Shown: positions 33,884 through 42,723 of the stretch, piece after piece | Numbering within the stretch: the stretch's first letter is position 1 | How the letters are laid out: each line of letters begins with the position of its first letter | Program-made: the position numbers and the translations under genes | Notes under the pieces: generated by a model | What the model saw: the letters and a program-made list of their open reading frames with translations, nothing else | Told to the model about the DNA's origin: nothing | The model's database searches: none | NCBI GenBank assembly: GCA_963750915.1 | Contig: CAVVSF010000002.1 | Location: forward strand, 682,001 to 746,000 | Length of the DNA: 64,000 nt | Source: DATBJJ01 sp963750915 | GTDB lineage: Bacteria > Acidobacteriota > Vicinamibacteria > Vicinamibacterales > 2-12-FULL-66-21 | Direction of reading: 5' to 3'

Positions 33884-36643
33884 ATGATCGCGTACAGCGA
33901 ACAGATACGGACGTGGAAGAAGCGGTCGACGGTGGTGAGCCGGCTGGCGACAGCCGCCGTGCTCGCGTCGACGACAACCTTGTTGCTGGGCGCTGCCGCG
34001 GCGCCCGCGCGCCTGCTCGGCATTACTGCGGAAGGTGACGCGGTCGTCATCGAGTCGAGCGAGCCGGCCGTCTATTCGATCAGCCGGCCGAGCCCGACGA
34101 CGCTGGTCGTCGACATGCGCAACGTCAGCATTGGCGAGGCCCGCAGCGACGTCCCGACCGGCGGCGCCCTCGCCGCCGTCCGCCTGGAGCAGGCGACCGC
34201 GCCCGACGGCCGCGCCATTGCCCGCGTCCACATGACTCTCAATCGGCCGTCCGAGCACTCGGTGCGGAGTTCGCGCAACACGATCCGCGTCGAGCTCAGC
34301 CCGCGCGCCGGAACAGTGGTGAAGAGCGCGCCAAAGAGCGAGATCAAGCCGGCGGCGTTGGCGGCAATGCCGGCGGTTCGTCCTGCGTCGTTGACCACCG
34401 GGGCGGCGCCGATCGTGCCCCAGCCGCCCAAGGCCCAGCCGCCCGTCGACGTGGAGAAGGTGCCGGGCGCCGCGACCGTGCTCGAGCGCGTCGCGTCGCG
34501 CAACGTCGCCGCGTCGACCCGCGTCACACTCATTGGCAATGGCCGTCTTGCGCCAGGCTCGGTGGTCGAGAGCAAGGATCGGCCGCGCCGGCTGGTGCTC
34601 GACTTTCCGAACGTCAGTTCGAAGGCCGCGACCCAGACGGTCGTCGACAGCGCCCTCGTCAGCCGCGTGCGCGTCGGCCTGAACAGCAGTCAGCCGCTGA
34701 TTACTCGCGTCGTCATGGAGATCGCCTCTGCGGCCAGGTATCACGTCGAGCGCAGCGGCGACGGCGGCCGCGATCTCGACATCGTGTTCGAGGGCGCGCC
34801 GCCTGAAACTTCCTCAACGCCCGCGCCGGCTCCAGTTCCAACGCCAGCCGCGGGCCCCAAACCCGCTCCGACGTCCGCCGCCGTCACCCCGGCCGCGACG
34901 CCCAGAGAGCCCGTCAGCCCGGGTCCGACGAAGTCCGCGCCGGCGGCGCCGAAGCAGATGCCGCCGGTCGTCCTCGAGGCGGCGCCAGCCGGGGAGTCGG
35001 TCGAGCCTGAGGCGCCGATCAGTCTTTCTCAGGCCATGGCGAACGTGGCGGCGATCACGCCGAAAAGCACGCCCCCGGCCGAACAGCCGGCCGATGCGAT
35101 GGCCGCCTTGAAACAGTCGGCGCCCGCGGCGGCGCCGGTGTCCGCGCCGGCCGTACCCGCGCCACCCGCGAGCGCTGCACCGACCCAGGCTCCGGCGTTG
35201 TCGCCGACGAACCTGCTGGCGCGAAACCAGACAACGGCACCGGTGGCGCCGCCCACCTCCGCCCAGCCGCCGCCCGCCCAGCCGCCTGCCGCCCAGCCGC
35301 CGCCCGAGCCACCGGCGCCGCCCGCGCAGCCGCCGCAGTCGCGTCGAGAGAACCAGCCGCGGCAGTTCTCCGGCCACCCGATCAGCCTCGACTTCGAGGG
35401 CGTGGATCTCCGCGCCGTCCTGAGGACGTTTGCCGATGTCAGCGGCCTGAACATGGTCATCGATCCCGACGTCCAGGGGACGGTCGACATCAAGTTGACA
35501 GACGTTGCGTGGGACCAGGCGCTCGACGTCATCCTGCGCGGACAGCAGCTCGATTACTCGGTCGACGGCACCATCGTCCGCATCTCGAAAATTGCGACGC
35601 TCGAGAACGAGAACAAGGCTCGACAGTCCGCCGCGCAGGCAGCAGCGGAGCGCGCCGCGCAGGCTGGCGGCCTGACGTTCGAGACCTATCCGCTCAGTTA
35701 CGCCAAGGCGGCGGAGATGGCGCCGCTCCTCAAGGGCTCGCTGCGGCTCTCGAAGTACGGCCAGGTCCAGGTCGATACCCGCACCAACACGCTCATCATT
35801 GCGGACCTGCCCGATCAGTTCCCGGCGATTCGCGAGTTGCTTCGATCGCTGGACCGCGCCGAACCCCAGGTCGAGGTCGAGGCCAGGATCGTCCAGACGA
35901 CACGCGACTTTGCCAAGGCCATCGGCGTGCAGTGGGGCCTCAACGGCCGGGTCATGCCGGACATCGGCAATACCACGAACCTCGCCTTCCCGAATCGCGG
36001 CACGCTCGGCGGGCGGGTCGGCACACAGTCGCCGAACGACCCGCGCGCGACCGAGCTCGAAACGACCGGGTCCGCCGTGCGCCTTGGCGTGCCGGATGCC
36101 ACGACGGCGATTGGCCTCGCGCTCGGCGCGGTAAACGGCGCCTTCAACCTCGACGTCGCGCTGTCGGCCCTCGAGCGGACGGGCAAGGGCCGCGTGCTCT
36201 CGACGCCGCGCTTGACGACGCAGAACAACATTCAGGCGGAAGTGGCGCAGGGCGTCCAGATCCCGATTCAGACCGTCGCCAACGAGACCGTCACTGTCAC
36301 CTTCAAGGACGCGGTCCTCGTCCTCCGGGTCACGCCGCAGATCACCGCGGCCGGCACGGTCATCATGAAAGTCGAGATCGAGAACGCCACCGCCGACTTC
36401 AGCCGCCAGGTCAACGGCATCCCGCCGGTCGACACGCAGCGGGCGCTGACCCAGGTCCAGATCGACGACGGCGCGACCACCGTCATCGGCGGCATCTTCG
36501 TCAGCCAGGAGCAGTCGACGAGCGACAAGGTGCCGATGCTGCACCGGATTCCGATCCTCGGCTGGCTCTTCAAGCAGGACCGCATGGAAGACGAGAGCCG
36601 CGAACTGCTGATCTTCATCACTCCGCGCATTCTGAAGGGCTAG
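33884..36643 (+). CDS. pilQ: Type IV pilus secretin PilQ
   Basis: Outer-membrane channel for the pilus fibre; 919 residues. Order: signal/anchor segment (LATAAVLASTTTLLLGAAAA), two AMIN peptidoglycan-binding domains (about 45-125 and 165-265), a long Pro/Ala linker (about 300-495), an STN domain (ISLDFEGVDLRAVLRTFADV), an N1/secretin-N domain (YPLSYAKAAEMAPLLKGSL), and the secretin core with LSTPRLTTQNN, DGATTVIGGIFV and VPMLHRIPILGWLFKQD. ATG 33884 chosen. GTG 33854, overlapping the pilP stop, is an alternative. Last classical gene of the operon. Confidence 0.95.
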   Translation: MIAYSEQIRTWKKRSTVVSRLATAAVLASTTTLLLGAAAAPARLLGITAEGDAVVIESSEPAVYSISRPSPTTLVVDMRNVSIGEARSDVPTGGALAAVRLEQATAPDGRAIARVHMTLNRPSEHSVRSSRNTIRVELSPRAGTVVKSAPKSEIKPAALAAMPAVRPASLTTGAAPIVPQPPKAQPPVDVEKVPGAATVLERVASRNVAASTRVTLIGNGRLAPGSVVESKDRPRRLVLDFPNVSSKAATQTVVDSALVSRVRVGLNSSQPLITRVVMEIASAARYHVERSGDGGRDLDIVFEGAPPETSSTPAPAPVPTPAAGPKPAPTSAAVTPAATPREPVSPGPTKSAPAAPKQMPPVVLEAAPAGESVEPEAPISLSQAMANVAAITPKSTPPAEQPADAMAALKQSAPAAAPVSAPAVPAPPASAAPTQAPALSPTNLLARNQTTAPVAPPTSAQPPPAQPPAAQPPPEPPAPPAQPPQSRRENQPRQFSGHPISLDFEGVDLRAVLRTFADVSGLNMVIDPDVQGTVDIKLTDVAWDQALDVILRGQQLDYSVDGTIVRISKIATLENENKARQSAAQAAAERAAQAGGLTFETYPLSYAKAAEMAPLLKGSLRLSKYGQVQVDTRTNTLIIADLPDQFPAIRELLRSLDRAEPQVEVEARIVQTTRDFAKAIGVQWGLNGRVMPDIGNTTNLAFPNRGTLGGRVGTQSPNDPRATELETTGSAVRLGVPDATTAIGLALGAVNGAFNLDVALSALERTGKGRVLSTPRLTTQNNIQAEVAQGVQIPIQTVANETVTVTFKDAVLVLRVTPQITAAGTVIMKVEIENATADFSRQVNGIPPVDTQRALTQVQIDDGATTVIGGIFVSQEQSTSDKVPMLHRIPILGWLFKQDRMEDESRELLIFITPRILKG

Positions 36644-36647
36644 TGAC

Positions 36648-37292
36648 ATGGACGCCGTAATCACCACACCGCACGTCGCACGCAAGGCCGTCTGGGGCGG
36701 CATCGTCCGCATGACCGGCGCCGTCGTTCTGACGGCACTCGCCGGCGGGTGCGGCGACGTCACCCGCGAAGGCACCGCCTCGTCCTACTTGATCGTCGCC
36801 GCGCTCGAAGCCGCATCCGGCGCGGAGCCGGGCGAGTTCGGCACGACCCTCGGTTCGGATGTCGTCACCGTCGTCGACGGTGTGCCCACCGTGTTCAGCG
36901 ACCTCGGCCGCGCCAGGTTCCTGCTGGCGATGAAGGATGCCGGCGGCGCCGACTCTCCGACGACGCCGACGACGAACAACTTCATCACCATCAACCGCTA
37001 TCACGTGCGCTTCATCCGCGCCGACGGCCGCAACACGCCGGGCGTCGACGTGCCGTATCCGTTCGACGGCGCGTTCACAGCGACCGTGCGGGGCGCCGAG
37101 ACCGAGGCCGGGTTCGACCTCGTCCGCATCCAGGCCAAGGCGGAAGCGCCGCTGGCGGCGCTGGCGCGCAACTTTCTCTCGATTTCGACGATTGCCCAGG
37201 TGACTTTCTACGGCCGCGACCAGACCGGCCGGGAGGTCAGCGTGACCGCCAACATCTCGGTGAACTTCGCCAACTTCGGCGACCCCGACTAG
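36648..37292 (+). CDS. Putative lipoprotein downstream of pilQ
   Basis: 214 residues with a hydrophobic signal ending in a lipobox LAGGC (about residue 35). The mature domain has beta-rich segments (INRYHVRFIRADGRN; FDGAFTATVRGAETEAG; VTFYGRDQTGREVSVTANI) resembling an immunoglobulin-like fold. I do not recognise a named family. It begins 4 bases after pilQ and is probably part of the pilus operon, perhaps as an accessory to the secretin. Confidence 0.75.
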   Translation: MDAVITTPHVARKAVWGGIVRMTGAVVLTALAGGCGDVTREGTASSYLIVAALEAASGAEPGEFGTTLGSDVVTVVDGVPTVFSDLGRARFLLAMKDAGGADSPTTPTTNNFITINRYHVRFIRADGRNTPGVDVPYPFDGAFTATVRGAETEAGFDLVRIQAKAEAPLAALARNFLSISTIAQVTFYGRDQTGREVSVTANISVNFANFGDPD

Positions 37293-37307
37293 GGCGCGGC
37301 AGGATAT

Positions 37308-38315
37308 ATGAGCAGCAGATTCCTCTCCAGATCGATCGCGGTCGCCGCCGCCGGCGCGCTTGTCGCCAGCTGCACGATGAACAGTCAGGACCCGCCGCCG
37401 CTCGGCGGGCCTTCCGAGTTCGGCCAGTCGGTAGTGGTCGCCGTCAACCCGGACTCGCTGCCGCAGGACGGAGCCTCGCAGAGTCTCGTGACGGTCACCG
37501 TCAGGGACGCCGACTCGCGGCCGCTGCGCAACGTGACGCTCCGGGTCGAAACGCGGGTCGACAACACGCCGGTCGACTTCGGCAGCCTGTCGGCTCGCAG
37601 CATTGTCACCGGGGCGGATGGGCGAGCCACCTTCATGTATACGGCGCCGTCGTCGCCGGCGGTGGCGGTGGACGCGTTCACCATCGTCGACATCGGCGCG
37701 ACGCCGATCGGAACCGACTTCAACAACGCGGTGCTGCGCACCGCCGCGATCAGGTTGACGGTGCCGGGCATAATCGTGCCGCCCGGCGACATGACCGCGT
37801 CCTTCACGATGACCCCGAGCGCGCCGCTCGACGGCCAGACCGTGTTGTTCGACGCCTCCGGCAGTCGCGGCAGCATCGTCGACTACCAGTGGGACTTTGG
37901 CGACGGCGCGCGTTCGAGCGGCCGCACGGCGTCTCATGCCTATCGGAGCCCGGGCACCTACGTCGTGCGCCTGACGCTGGCCGATCCGTATGGACGCCAG
38001 GCCTCGGCGGCCCAGTCGATCACCGTCGGCGCGGCGCAAAACCCGGTGGCCCTCTTCGTCTTCTCGCCGACGCCGGTGCGGGTGGGCGCGACGGTGAACT
38101 TCAACGGCTCCGGCTCGCGTCCGGCGGCAGGCAACTCCCTGTCGAGCTATACGTGGGACTTCGGCGATGGTACGCGCACGACAACCGGCGGACCGGAGGT
38201 GTCGAAGGTCTATGTCGCCGCCGGGGTTTACCAGGTCACGCTTTACGTCACTGATTCGTCGGGCCGCGTCTCGCCGACGACGACCCAGGCGGTGACGGTG
38301 ACGGTCACGCCGTAG
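37308..38315 (+). CDS. PKD-domain lipoprotein
   Basis: 335 residues. Lipobox LVASC near residue 22. The first domain resembles a bacterial Ig-like (Big/invasin) module (VVVAVNPDSLPQDGASQSLV; DADSRPLRNVTLRVETR). Two PKD domains follow, each with its WDFGDG hallmark (YQWDFGDGARSSG; YTWDFGDGTRTTT). PKD modules bind polysaccharide or protein on the cell surface. It sits in the pilus operon 15 bases after the previous lipoprotein, so a surface adhesion role is a fair inference. Confidence 0.85.
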   Translation: MSSRFLSRSIAVAAAGALVASCTMNSQDPPPLGGPSEFGQSVVVAVNPDSLPQDGASQSLVTVTVRDADSRPLRNVTLRVETRVDNTPVDFGSLSARSIVTGADGRATFMYTAPSSPAVAVDAFTIVDIGATPIGTDFNNAVLRTAAIRLTVPGIIVPPGDMTASFTMTPSAPLDGQTVLFDASGSRGSIVDYQWDFGDGARSSGRTASHAYRSPGTYVVRLTLADPYGRQASAAQSITVGAAQNPVALFVFSPTPVRVGATVNFNGSGSRPAAGNSLSSYTWDFGDGTRTTTGGPEVSKVYVAAGVYQVTLYVTDSSGRVSPTTTQAVTVTVTP

Positions 38316-38317
38316 CC

Positions 38318-38830
38318 ATGACCGAGTCACGTCTCGAGGAGTTGAAACGCCGGGTCGAGCGCGACCCGGCGACCGTCTCCTTCGCCGCGCTCGCCGAGGA
38401 ATACCGCCGGCTCGGCCGGTTCGCCGAAGCGATCGAGACCTGCCGCGCCGGGCTGCAGCGTCACCCGTCGTACGCCTCGGCGCGCGTCACGCTGGGACGC
38501 GCCCTGATCGAGCTTGGCGACCTTGACACCGCGGCTACGGAGCTCGAGCAGGTGCTGCGTGTCGCGCCGGAGAACCTGGCTGCGATACGGGCGCTCGCCG
38601 ATATCCACGGACGCCGCGGCGATATCCCTGAATCGGTCCCCGACGAGGTCATCGAGGACCCGGCGCTGCCGGAGCCGCCCGTCCGCGTGCCTCTTTCATC
38701 CATGACGCCGCTTGCGGTAGAGTCAGAAGCTGTGACTTCGTTCCCTGACTCAGGGCTCGCCGAACTCGAATCATTGCTTGCGGCCATCCAGCGGGCGCGG
38801 CGCGACGTCCTGATCCAGGCCGCGCGATAG
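38318..38830 (+). CDS. Tetratricopeptide-repeat protein
   Basis: 170 residues with about two or three TPR units (FAALAEEYRRLGRFAEAIETCRAG as individual helices; SYASARVTLGRALIELGDLD; EQVLRVAPENLAAIRAL) and an unstructured C-terminus. No signal peptide. The start is 2 bases after the PKD lipoprotein stop, so it is the tail of the pilus operon. Likely a protein-interaction adaptor. Confidence 0.8.
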   Translation: MTESRLEELKRRVERDPATVSFAALAEEYRRLGRFAEAIETCRAGLQRHPSYASARVTLGRALIELGDLDTAATELEQVLRVAPENLAAIRALADIHGRRGDIPESVPDEVIEDPALPEPPVRVPLSSMTPLAVESEAVTSFPDSGLAELESLLAAIQRARRDVLIQAAR

Positions 38831-38838
38831 AGCGCGCG

Positions 38839-39990
38839 ATGGCCGATTCGTTCAGCTCCACCTCGTACCAGATCGCTCGTCTCGATCGCGTTCGCCAGGG
38901 CCTGCGTGCGCTCTCGCTCGACGCGCTCGTGATTTCGCACCTTCCGAACATCCGATATCTCACCGGTCTCAACGGGACAGCCGGCCTTGTCGTCCTGACC
39001 ATGAGCAGCTGTACGCTGCTCGTCGATTTTCGCTACAAGTCGGCGGCGCAGGCGCTGGTGCGTCAGTCGGGCATCGGCGAGCTCGTCACGGTGACGATCG
39101 TGCCGCAAGGCTACGACGAGAGCCTGGTCGCGGCGATTCGCGAGACGGGCGCGCGCCGGATCGGTGTGGAAGCGGCGTGGCTGCCGGTCAGCCGGTTCAA
39201 CAAGTTGTCGTCGGCGCTGGCGGCAGCGGCGCCGACGCCGCTGCAGAGCCCGCTGGCGCCGCCGGCGCTGGTGCCGACCGAACGCGTCGTCGAATCGGCG
39301 CGGCTGGTGAAGGATGAGCGGGAGATTGCAACGCTCAAGGAAGCAGGGCGGCGGCTGGCCGACGCCGTCGCGCCAGCGATCAGCCTGGTGCAGGCGGGGA
39401 AGTCCGAGTTGCGCGTTGCGGCCGAGGTCGACGCGCTTCTCCGCGAGGTTGGTTTCGAGCGGCCGGCGTTCGAGACCATCGTCGCTTCAGGGCCCCAGGG
39501 CGCCTTGCCGCACGCACGGCCGGGCCAGCGGGTGCTGGCCGAGGGCGATGGCGTGGTGCTGGACTTTGGCGGCGTCTACGACGGATACTGCGTGGATTTG
39601 ACGCGAACGGTGCAGCTGGGAGACACCGGCGCAGATTTTCGCCGGATGTTCGCTGCGGTCGAGGATGCGCAGCGCGAGGCGATAGCGATTGTCAGGCCGG
39701 GAATCGCGGCGAGCGCGGTAGATGCCGCAGCCCGCACCGCGCTCGGCCGATACGGATTGGCAGAGGCGTTCGGCCACGGCACGGGCCACGGGCTGGGCCT
39801 CGAAGTGCACGAGGAGCCGCGGATCGGCCGCGCCTCGCCCGGCCAGCTGGATGTGACCCTCGAGCCGGGGATGGTGTTCACCATCGAGCCCGGCGTCTAC
39901 GTCGACGGGCTCGGGGGCGTGCGGATTGAAGATGATGTGCTGGTGACCACGGATGGCTGCGAAGTGTTGACGCGGCGATCCGCTGAGTGA
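38839..39990 (+). CDS. pepP: Xaa-Pro aminopeptidase/dipeptidase (M24)
   Basis: Di-metal peptidase acting on Xaa-Pro bonds; 383 residues. The N-terminal creatinase-like domain has ALVISHLPNIRYLTGLNG. The catalytic domain carries all five metal ligands: LDFGGVYDGYCVDLTRT (two Asp), GTGHGLGLEVHEEP (His), TIEPGVYV (Glu) and GVRIEDDVLVT (Glu). PepP and PepQ cannot be separated reliably; the symbol is the closest match. It lies 8 bases after the TPR gene. Confidence 0.88.
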   Translation: MADSFSSTSYQIARLDRVRQGLRALSLDALVISHLPNIRYLTGLNGTAGLVVLTMSSCTLLVDFRYKSAAQALVRQSGIGELVTVTIVPQGYDESLVAAIRETGARRIGVEAAWLPVSRFNKLSSALAAAAPTPLQSPLAPPALVPTERVVESARLVKDEREIATLKEAGRRLADAVAPAISLVQAGKSELRVAAEVDALLREVGFERPAFETIVASGPQGALPHARPGQRVLAEGDGVVLDFGGVYDGYCVDLTRTVQLGDTGADFRRMFAAVEDAQREAIAIVRPGIAASAVDAAARTALGRYGLAEAFGHGTGHGLGLEVHEEPRIGRASPGQLDVTLEPGMVFTIEPGVYVDGLGGVRIEDDVLVTTDGCEVLTRRSAE

Positions 39991-40024
39991 CCAGCTCGAC
40001 GGCAAGACCTTCTCGGGAGGTTGA

Positions 40025-40504
40025 TTGGAATTCGACGATATCGAACGGATACTGGAGCTGATGCAGCAGCACGAACTCTCGGAGTTCGAGCTGGAGCGCG
40101 AGGGGTTCAAGCTCAGGGTCCGCAAAACGAGCACGGGGTTCACGACGATGCCTGTCCCGCAGCAGATGCCCGCGCCGACGGCAATGCTCGCGCCGGCGGC
40201 GGCGCCGCAGACGTCCCTGCCCGCGCCGGAGAACCCGGCGGTGGCCGAAGAGGACGCGCTCGAGCTCGCGGTCGTGAAATCGCCGATTGTCGGGACCTTC
40301 TACCGCTCGCCGGAGCCCGGCGCGCCCTCGTTCGTCGAGGTGGGCGCCAGGGTCAAGAAGGACCAGGTGCTCTGCATCATCGAAGCGATGAAGTTGATGA
40401 ACGAGATCACCTCCGAGTACGAGGGCGAGGTGACGTCGGTCTACGTCGAGAACGGCAAGCCGGTACAGTACGGCGAACGCCTCTTCGCGATCAAAACGAC
40501 GTAA
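40025..40504 (+). CDS. accB: Acetyl-CoA carboxylase biotin carboxyl carrier protein
   Basis: Carries the biotin that shuttles carboxyl groups in the first step of fatty-acid synthesis. 159 residues: helical N-terminus (DIERILELMQQHELSEFELE), Pro/Ala linker and the biotinyl domain with SPIVGTFYRSPEPGAPSFVE, IIEAMKLMNEI (biotinylated Lys) and GKPVQYGERLFAI. The start is a TTG at 40025 with GGAGG 6 bases upstream; no ATG fits. Confidence 0.95.
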   Translation: MEFDDIERILELMQQHELSEFELEREGFKLRVRKTSTGFTTMPVPQQMPAPTAMLAPAAAPQTSLPAPENPAVAEEDALELAVVKSPIVGTFYRSPEPGAPSFVEVGARVKKDQVLCIIEAMKLMNEITSEYEGEVTSVYVENGKPVQYGERLFAIKTT

Positions 40505-40522
40505 CGGAGTCGATGTCGATTC

Positions 40523-41899
40523 ATGTTCAAGAAAATCCTCGTTGCTAATCGCGGTGAAATCGCCCTGCGCGTCATCTGCGCCTGCCGCGAGCTCGGCATC
40601 AAGACCGTCGCGGTCTATTCGGAGGCGGACGAGAATTCGCTCCACGTCCGCTTCGCTGATGAAGACGTCTGCATCGGTCCGGCGCGGAGCGCGGACAGCT
40701 ATCTGAACGTCCCGGCGGTGCTCAGTGCCGCCGAGATCACCGGCGCCGACGCCATCCATCCGGGCTACGGGTTCCTGTCCGAGAGCGCCTACCTCGCGGA
40801 AGTCTGCGAGGCGTGCCACATCAAGTTCATCGGCCCGGCCCCGAACGTCATCCGCCTGCTCGGCGACAAGGCGCGGGCGCGGCGGGCGATGAAGAAGGCG
40901 GGTGTCCCGATTCTGCCCGGCAGCGACGGTCCGGTCGAGGGCGAGGAGAAGGCGCTCAAGATCGCGCGCGAGCTCGGGTTCCCGGTCATCATCAAGGCAG
41001 TCGCCGGCGGCGGCGGCCGTGGCATGCGCGTGATTCGCGAGCCCGGCGAGCTCGGCAAGAACCTCAAGACCGCGCAGCGCGAGGCCGAGGCCGCCTTCGG
41101 CGTCGGCGACGTCTACCTCGAGAAGTACGTCGAGCGGCCGCGCCACATCGAGTTCCAGGTACTCGGCGATCATCACGGCGCCGTCGTGCATCTCGGCGAG
41201 CGCGAGTGCTCGATCCAGCGCCGCCACCAGAAGCTGCTCGAGGAAGGGCCCTCGGTCGCCGTCACCGAGAAGATGCGGCGCAAACTTGGCGGCGTCGTCG
41301 TCGACGCGGCGCGCGCCGTCCAGTACACGAACGCCGGCACGTTCGAGTTCCTGCTCGACGACAAGGGCAACTTCTACTTCCTCGAAGTCAACACCCGCAT
41401 CCAGGTCGAGCACCCGGTGACCGAGTTCATCACCGGCGTCGACATCGTCAAGGAGCAGATCCGGATCGCAGCGGGGGAGCGGCTGTCGTTCAAGCAGGGC
41501 GACGTGACGTTCACTGGCCACGCCATCGAATGCCGCATCAACGCCGAGGACCCTGTCACCTTCGCGCCGTCGCCCGGCACGATTCAGGCGTTCAGCGTCC
41601 CCGGCGGCCCCGGCGTCCGCGTCGACACGTTCGCGCACTCCGACTGCACGATTCCGCCGTACTACGACTCGATGATCGCCAAGATCATCGCCCACGGCCG
41701 CGACCGCCAGGAAGCGATCGCCCGCATGCGGCGGACGCTGGAGATGACCGTGATCGACGGGATCAAGACCTCGATCCCGCTGCACCTGCGCATCCTCAGC
41801 GATCCGGACTTCATCGCCGGACGACTCAACACGGCGTTCATGGAGCGGTTCCTGACCGAGAAGAAATCCGAGGGCAACCGGCTCGCCGCCGCGGGCTGA
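40523..41899 (+). CDS. accC: Acetyl-CoA carboxylase biotin carboxylase subunit
   Basis: ATP-grasp enzyme that carboxylates biotin on AccB; 458 residues. FKKILVANRGEIALRVI, the ATP-loop KAVAGGGGRGMRVI, LGERECSIQRRHQKLLEE, FEFLLDDKGNFYFLEVNTRIQ and EHPVTEFITGVDIV are all present. It is 18 bases after accB. The transcarboxylase genes accA and accD are elsewhere. Confidence 0.97.
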   Translation: MFKKILVANRGEIALRVICACRELGIKTVAVYSEADENSLHVRFADEDVCIGPARSADSYLNVPAVLSAAEITGADAIHPGYGFLSESAYLAEVCEACHIKFIGPAPNVIRLLGDKARARRAMKKAGVPILPGSDGPVEGEEKALKIARELGFPVIIKAVAGGGGRGMRVIREPGELGKNLKTAQREAEAAFGVGDVYLEKYVERPRHIEFQVLGDHHGAVVHLGERECSIQRRHQKLLEEGPSVAVTEKMRRKLGGVVVDAARAVQYTNAGTFEFLLDDKGNFYFLEVNTRIQVEHPVTEFITGVDIVKEQIRIAAGERLSFKQGDVTFTGHAIECRINAEDPVTFAPSPGTIQAFSVPGGPGVRVDTFAHSDCTIPPYYDSMIAKIIAHGRDRQEAIARMRRTLEMTVIDGIKTSIPLHLRILSDPDFIAGRLNTAFMERFLTEKKSEGNRLAAAG

Positions 41900-41943
41900 G
41901 CGCGGCGCCGCGGCGCCGCGCGCCTTCGCAGCGTGAGCCTGAG

Positions 41944-42597
41944 TTGCCTCCAGCCCTGATTCCCGGCCCGCAGCTCTATCCCCTGATCGATACGACCGTC
42001 TGCGGCCGCGCCGGCATCGAGCCGCTGGCGCTGGCGCGGGAGTGTCTGCGCGGCGGCGCCCGTATTCTTCAGCTCCGCGTCAAGGACGACTCGAGCGCGG
42101 CGTTCCTCGCCCTGGCCGAGGAGATCGTCGCGGCGGCGCACGGCGCCGGTGCCCTGGTCATCGTCAACGATCGCGCCGACATCGCGCGGCTGTCGGGCGC
42201 CGACGGTGTGCATGTCGGCCAGACTGATTTGCCGGTAGAGGCGGTTCGCGCCTTGCTCGGGCCAGGCGCCGTCGTCGGCGTTTCGACGCACGACCGCGAC
42301 CAGGTCGACCGCGCTCTCGACTCCTCCGCGACCTACGTCGCCGTCGGCCCCATCTTTTCGACGACGACCAAGGAGACGGGATACGAGGCCCGCGGGCTGG
42401 ACCTGATTCGCCATGCTGCCGGCCGGGGCAGGCCGGTCGTCGCCATCGGCGGGATCACGCTGGCGCGTGCCGCCGACGTTGCGGATGCCGGCGCGTGGGG
42501 ACTGGCCGTGATTTCCGACCTGCTCGCCGACGGCGACGTCGCTGGCCGCGTCCGTGATTTCGAGGCGCGTCTGGCGCGCCACCGGATCAAGGTATAA
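41944..42597 (+). CDS. thiE: Thiamine-phosphate synthase
   Basis: TIM-barrel enzyme joining HMP-PP and thiazole phosphate. 217 residues if the TTG at 41944 is used; CTG 41956 is possible and no ATG is available. Motifs are LQLRVKDD, VIVNDRADIARLSGADGVHVGQTDL, VGVSTHDRDQV, YVAVGPIFSTTTKETG and VVAIGGITLARAADV. No other thiamine gene or TPP riboswitch is nearby. The stop overlaps a TATAAT box. Confidence 0.92.
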   Translation: MPPALIPGPQLYPLIDTTVCGRAGIEPLALARECLRGGARILQLRVKDDSSAAFLALAEEIVAAAHGAGALVIVNDRADIARLSGADGVHVGQTDLPVEAVRALLGPGAVVGVSTHDRDQVDRALDSSATYVAVGPIFSTTTKETGYEARGLDLIRHAAGRGRPVVAIGGITLARAADVADAGAWGLAVISDLLADGDVAGRVRDFEARLARHRIKV

Positions 42598-42598
42598 T
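42593..42598 (+). promoter_or_regulatory. Candidate -10 box for the permease
   Basis: Perfect TATAAT overlapping the thiE stop, about 125 bases before the permease ATG. No good -35 at 16-18 bases. Confidence 0.35.
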
Positions 42599-42723
42599 TC
42601 CCGCCTTTCAGCCCCATTTCGACCACACGACCAGTTGAATCACGCGAAACCGCCGCACGTTGTGTGCTATCTGTGTAGTCCGTCGATGCCGGGGCCTGGC
42701 CTGAGCGAGTTTCTGGAGGGTGA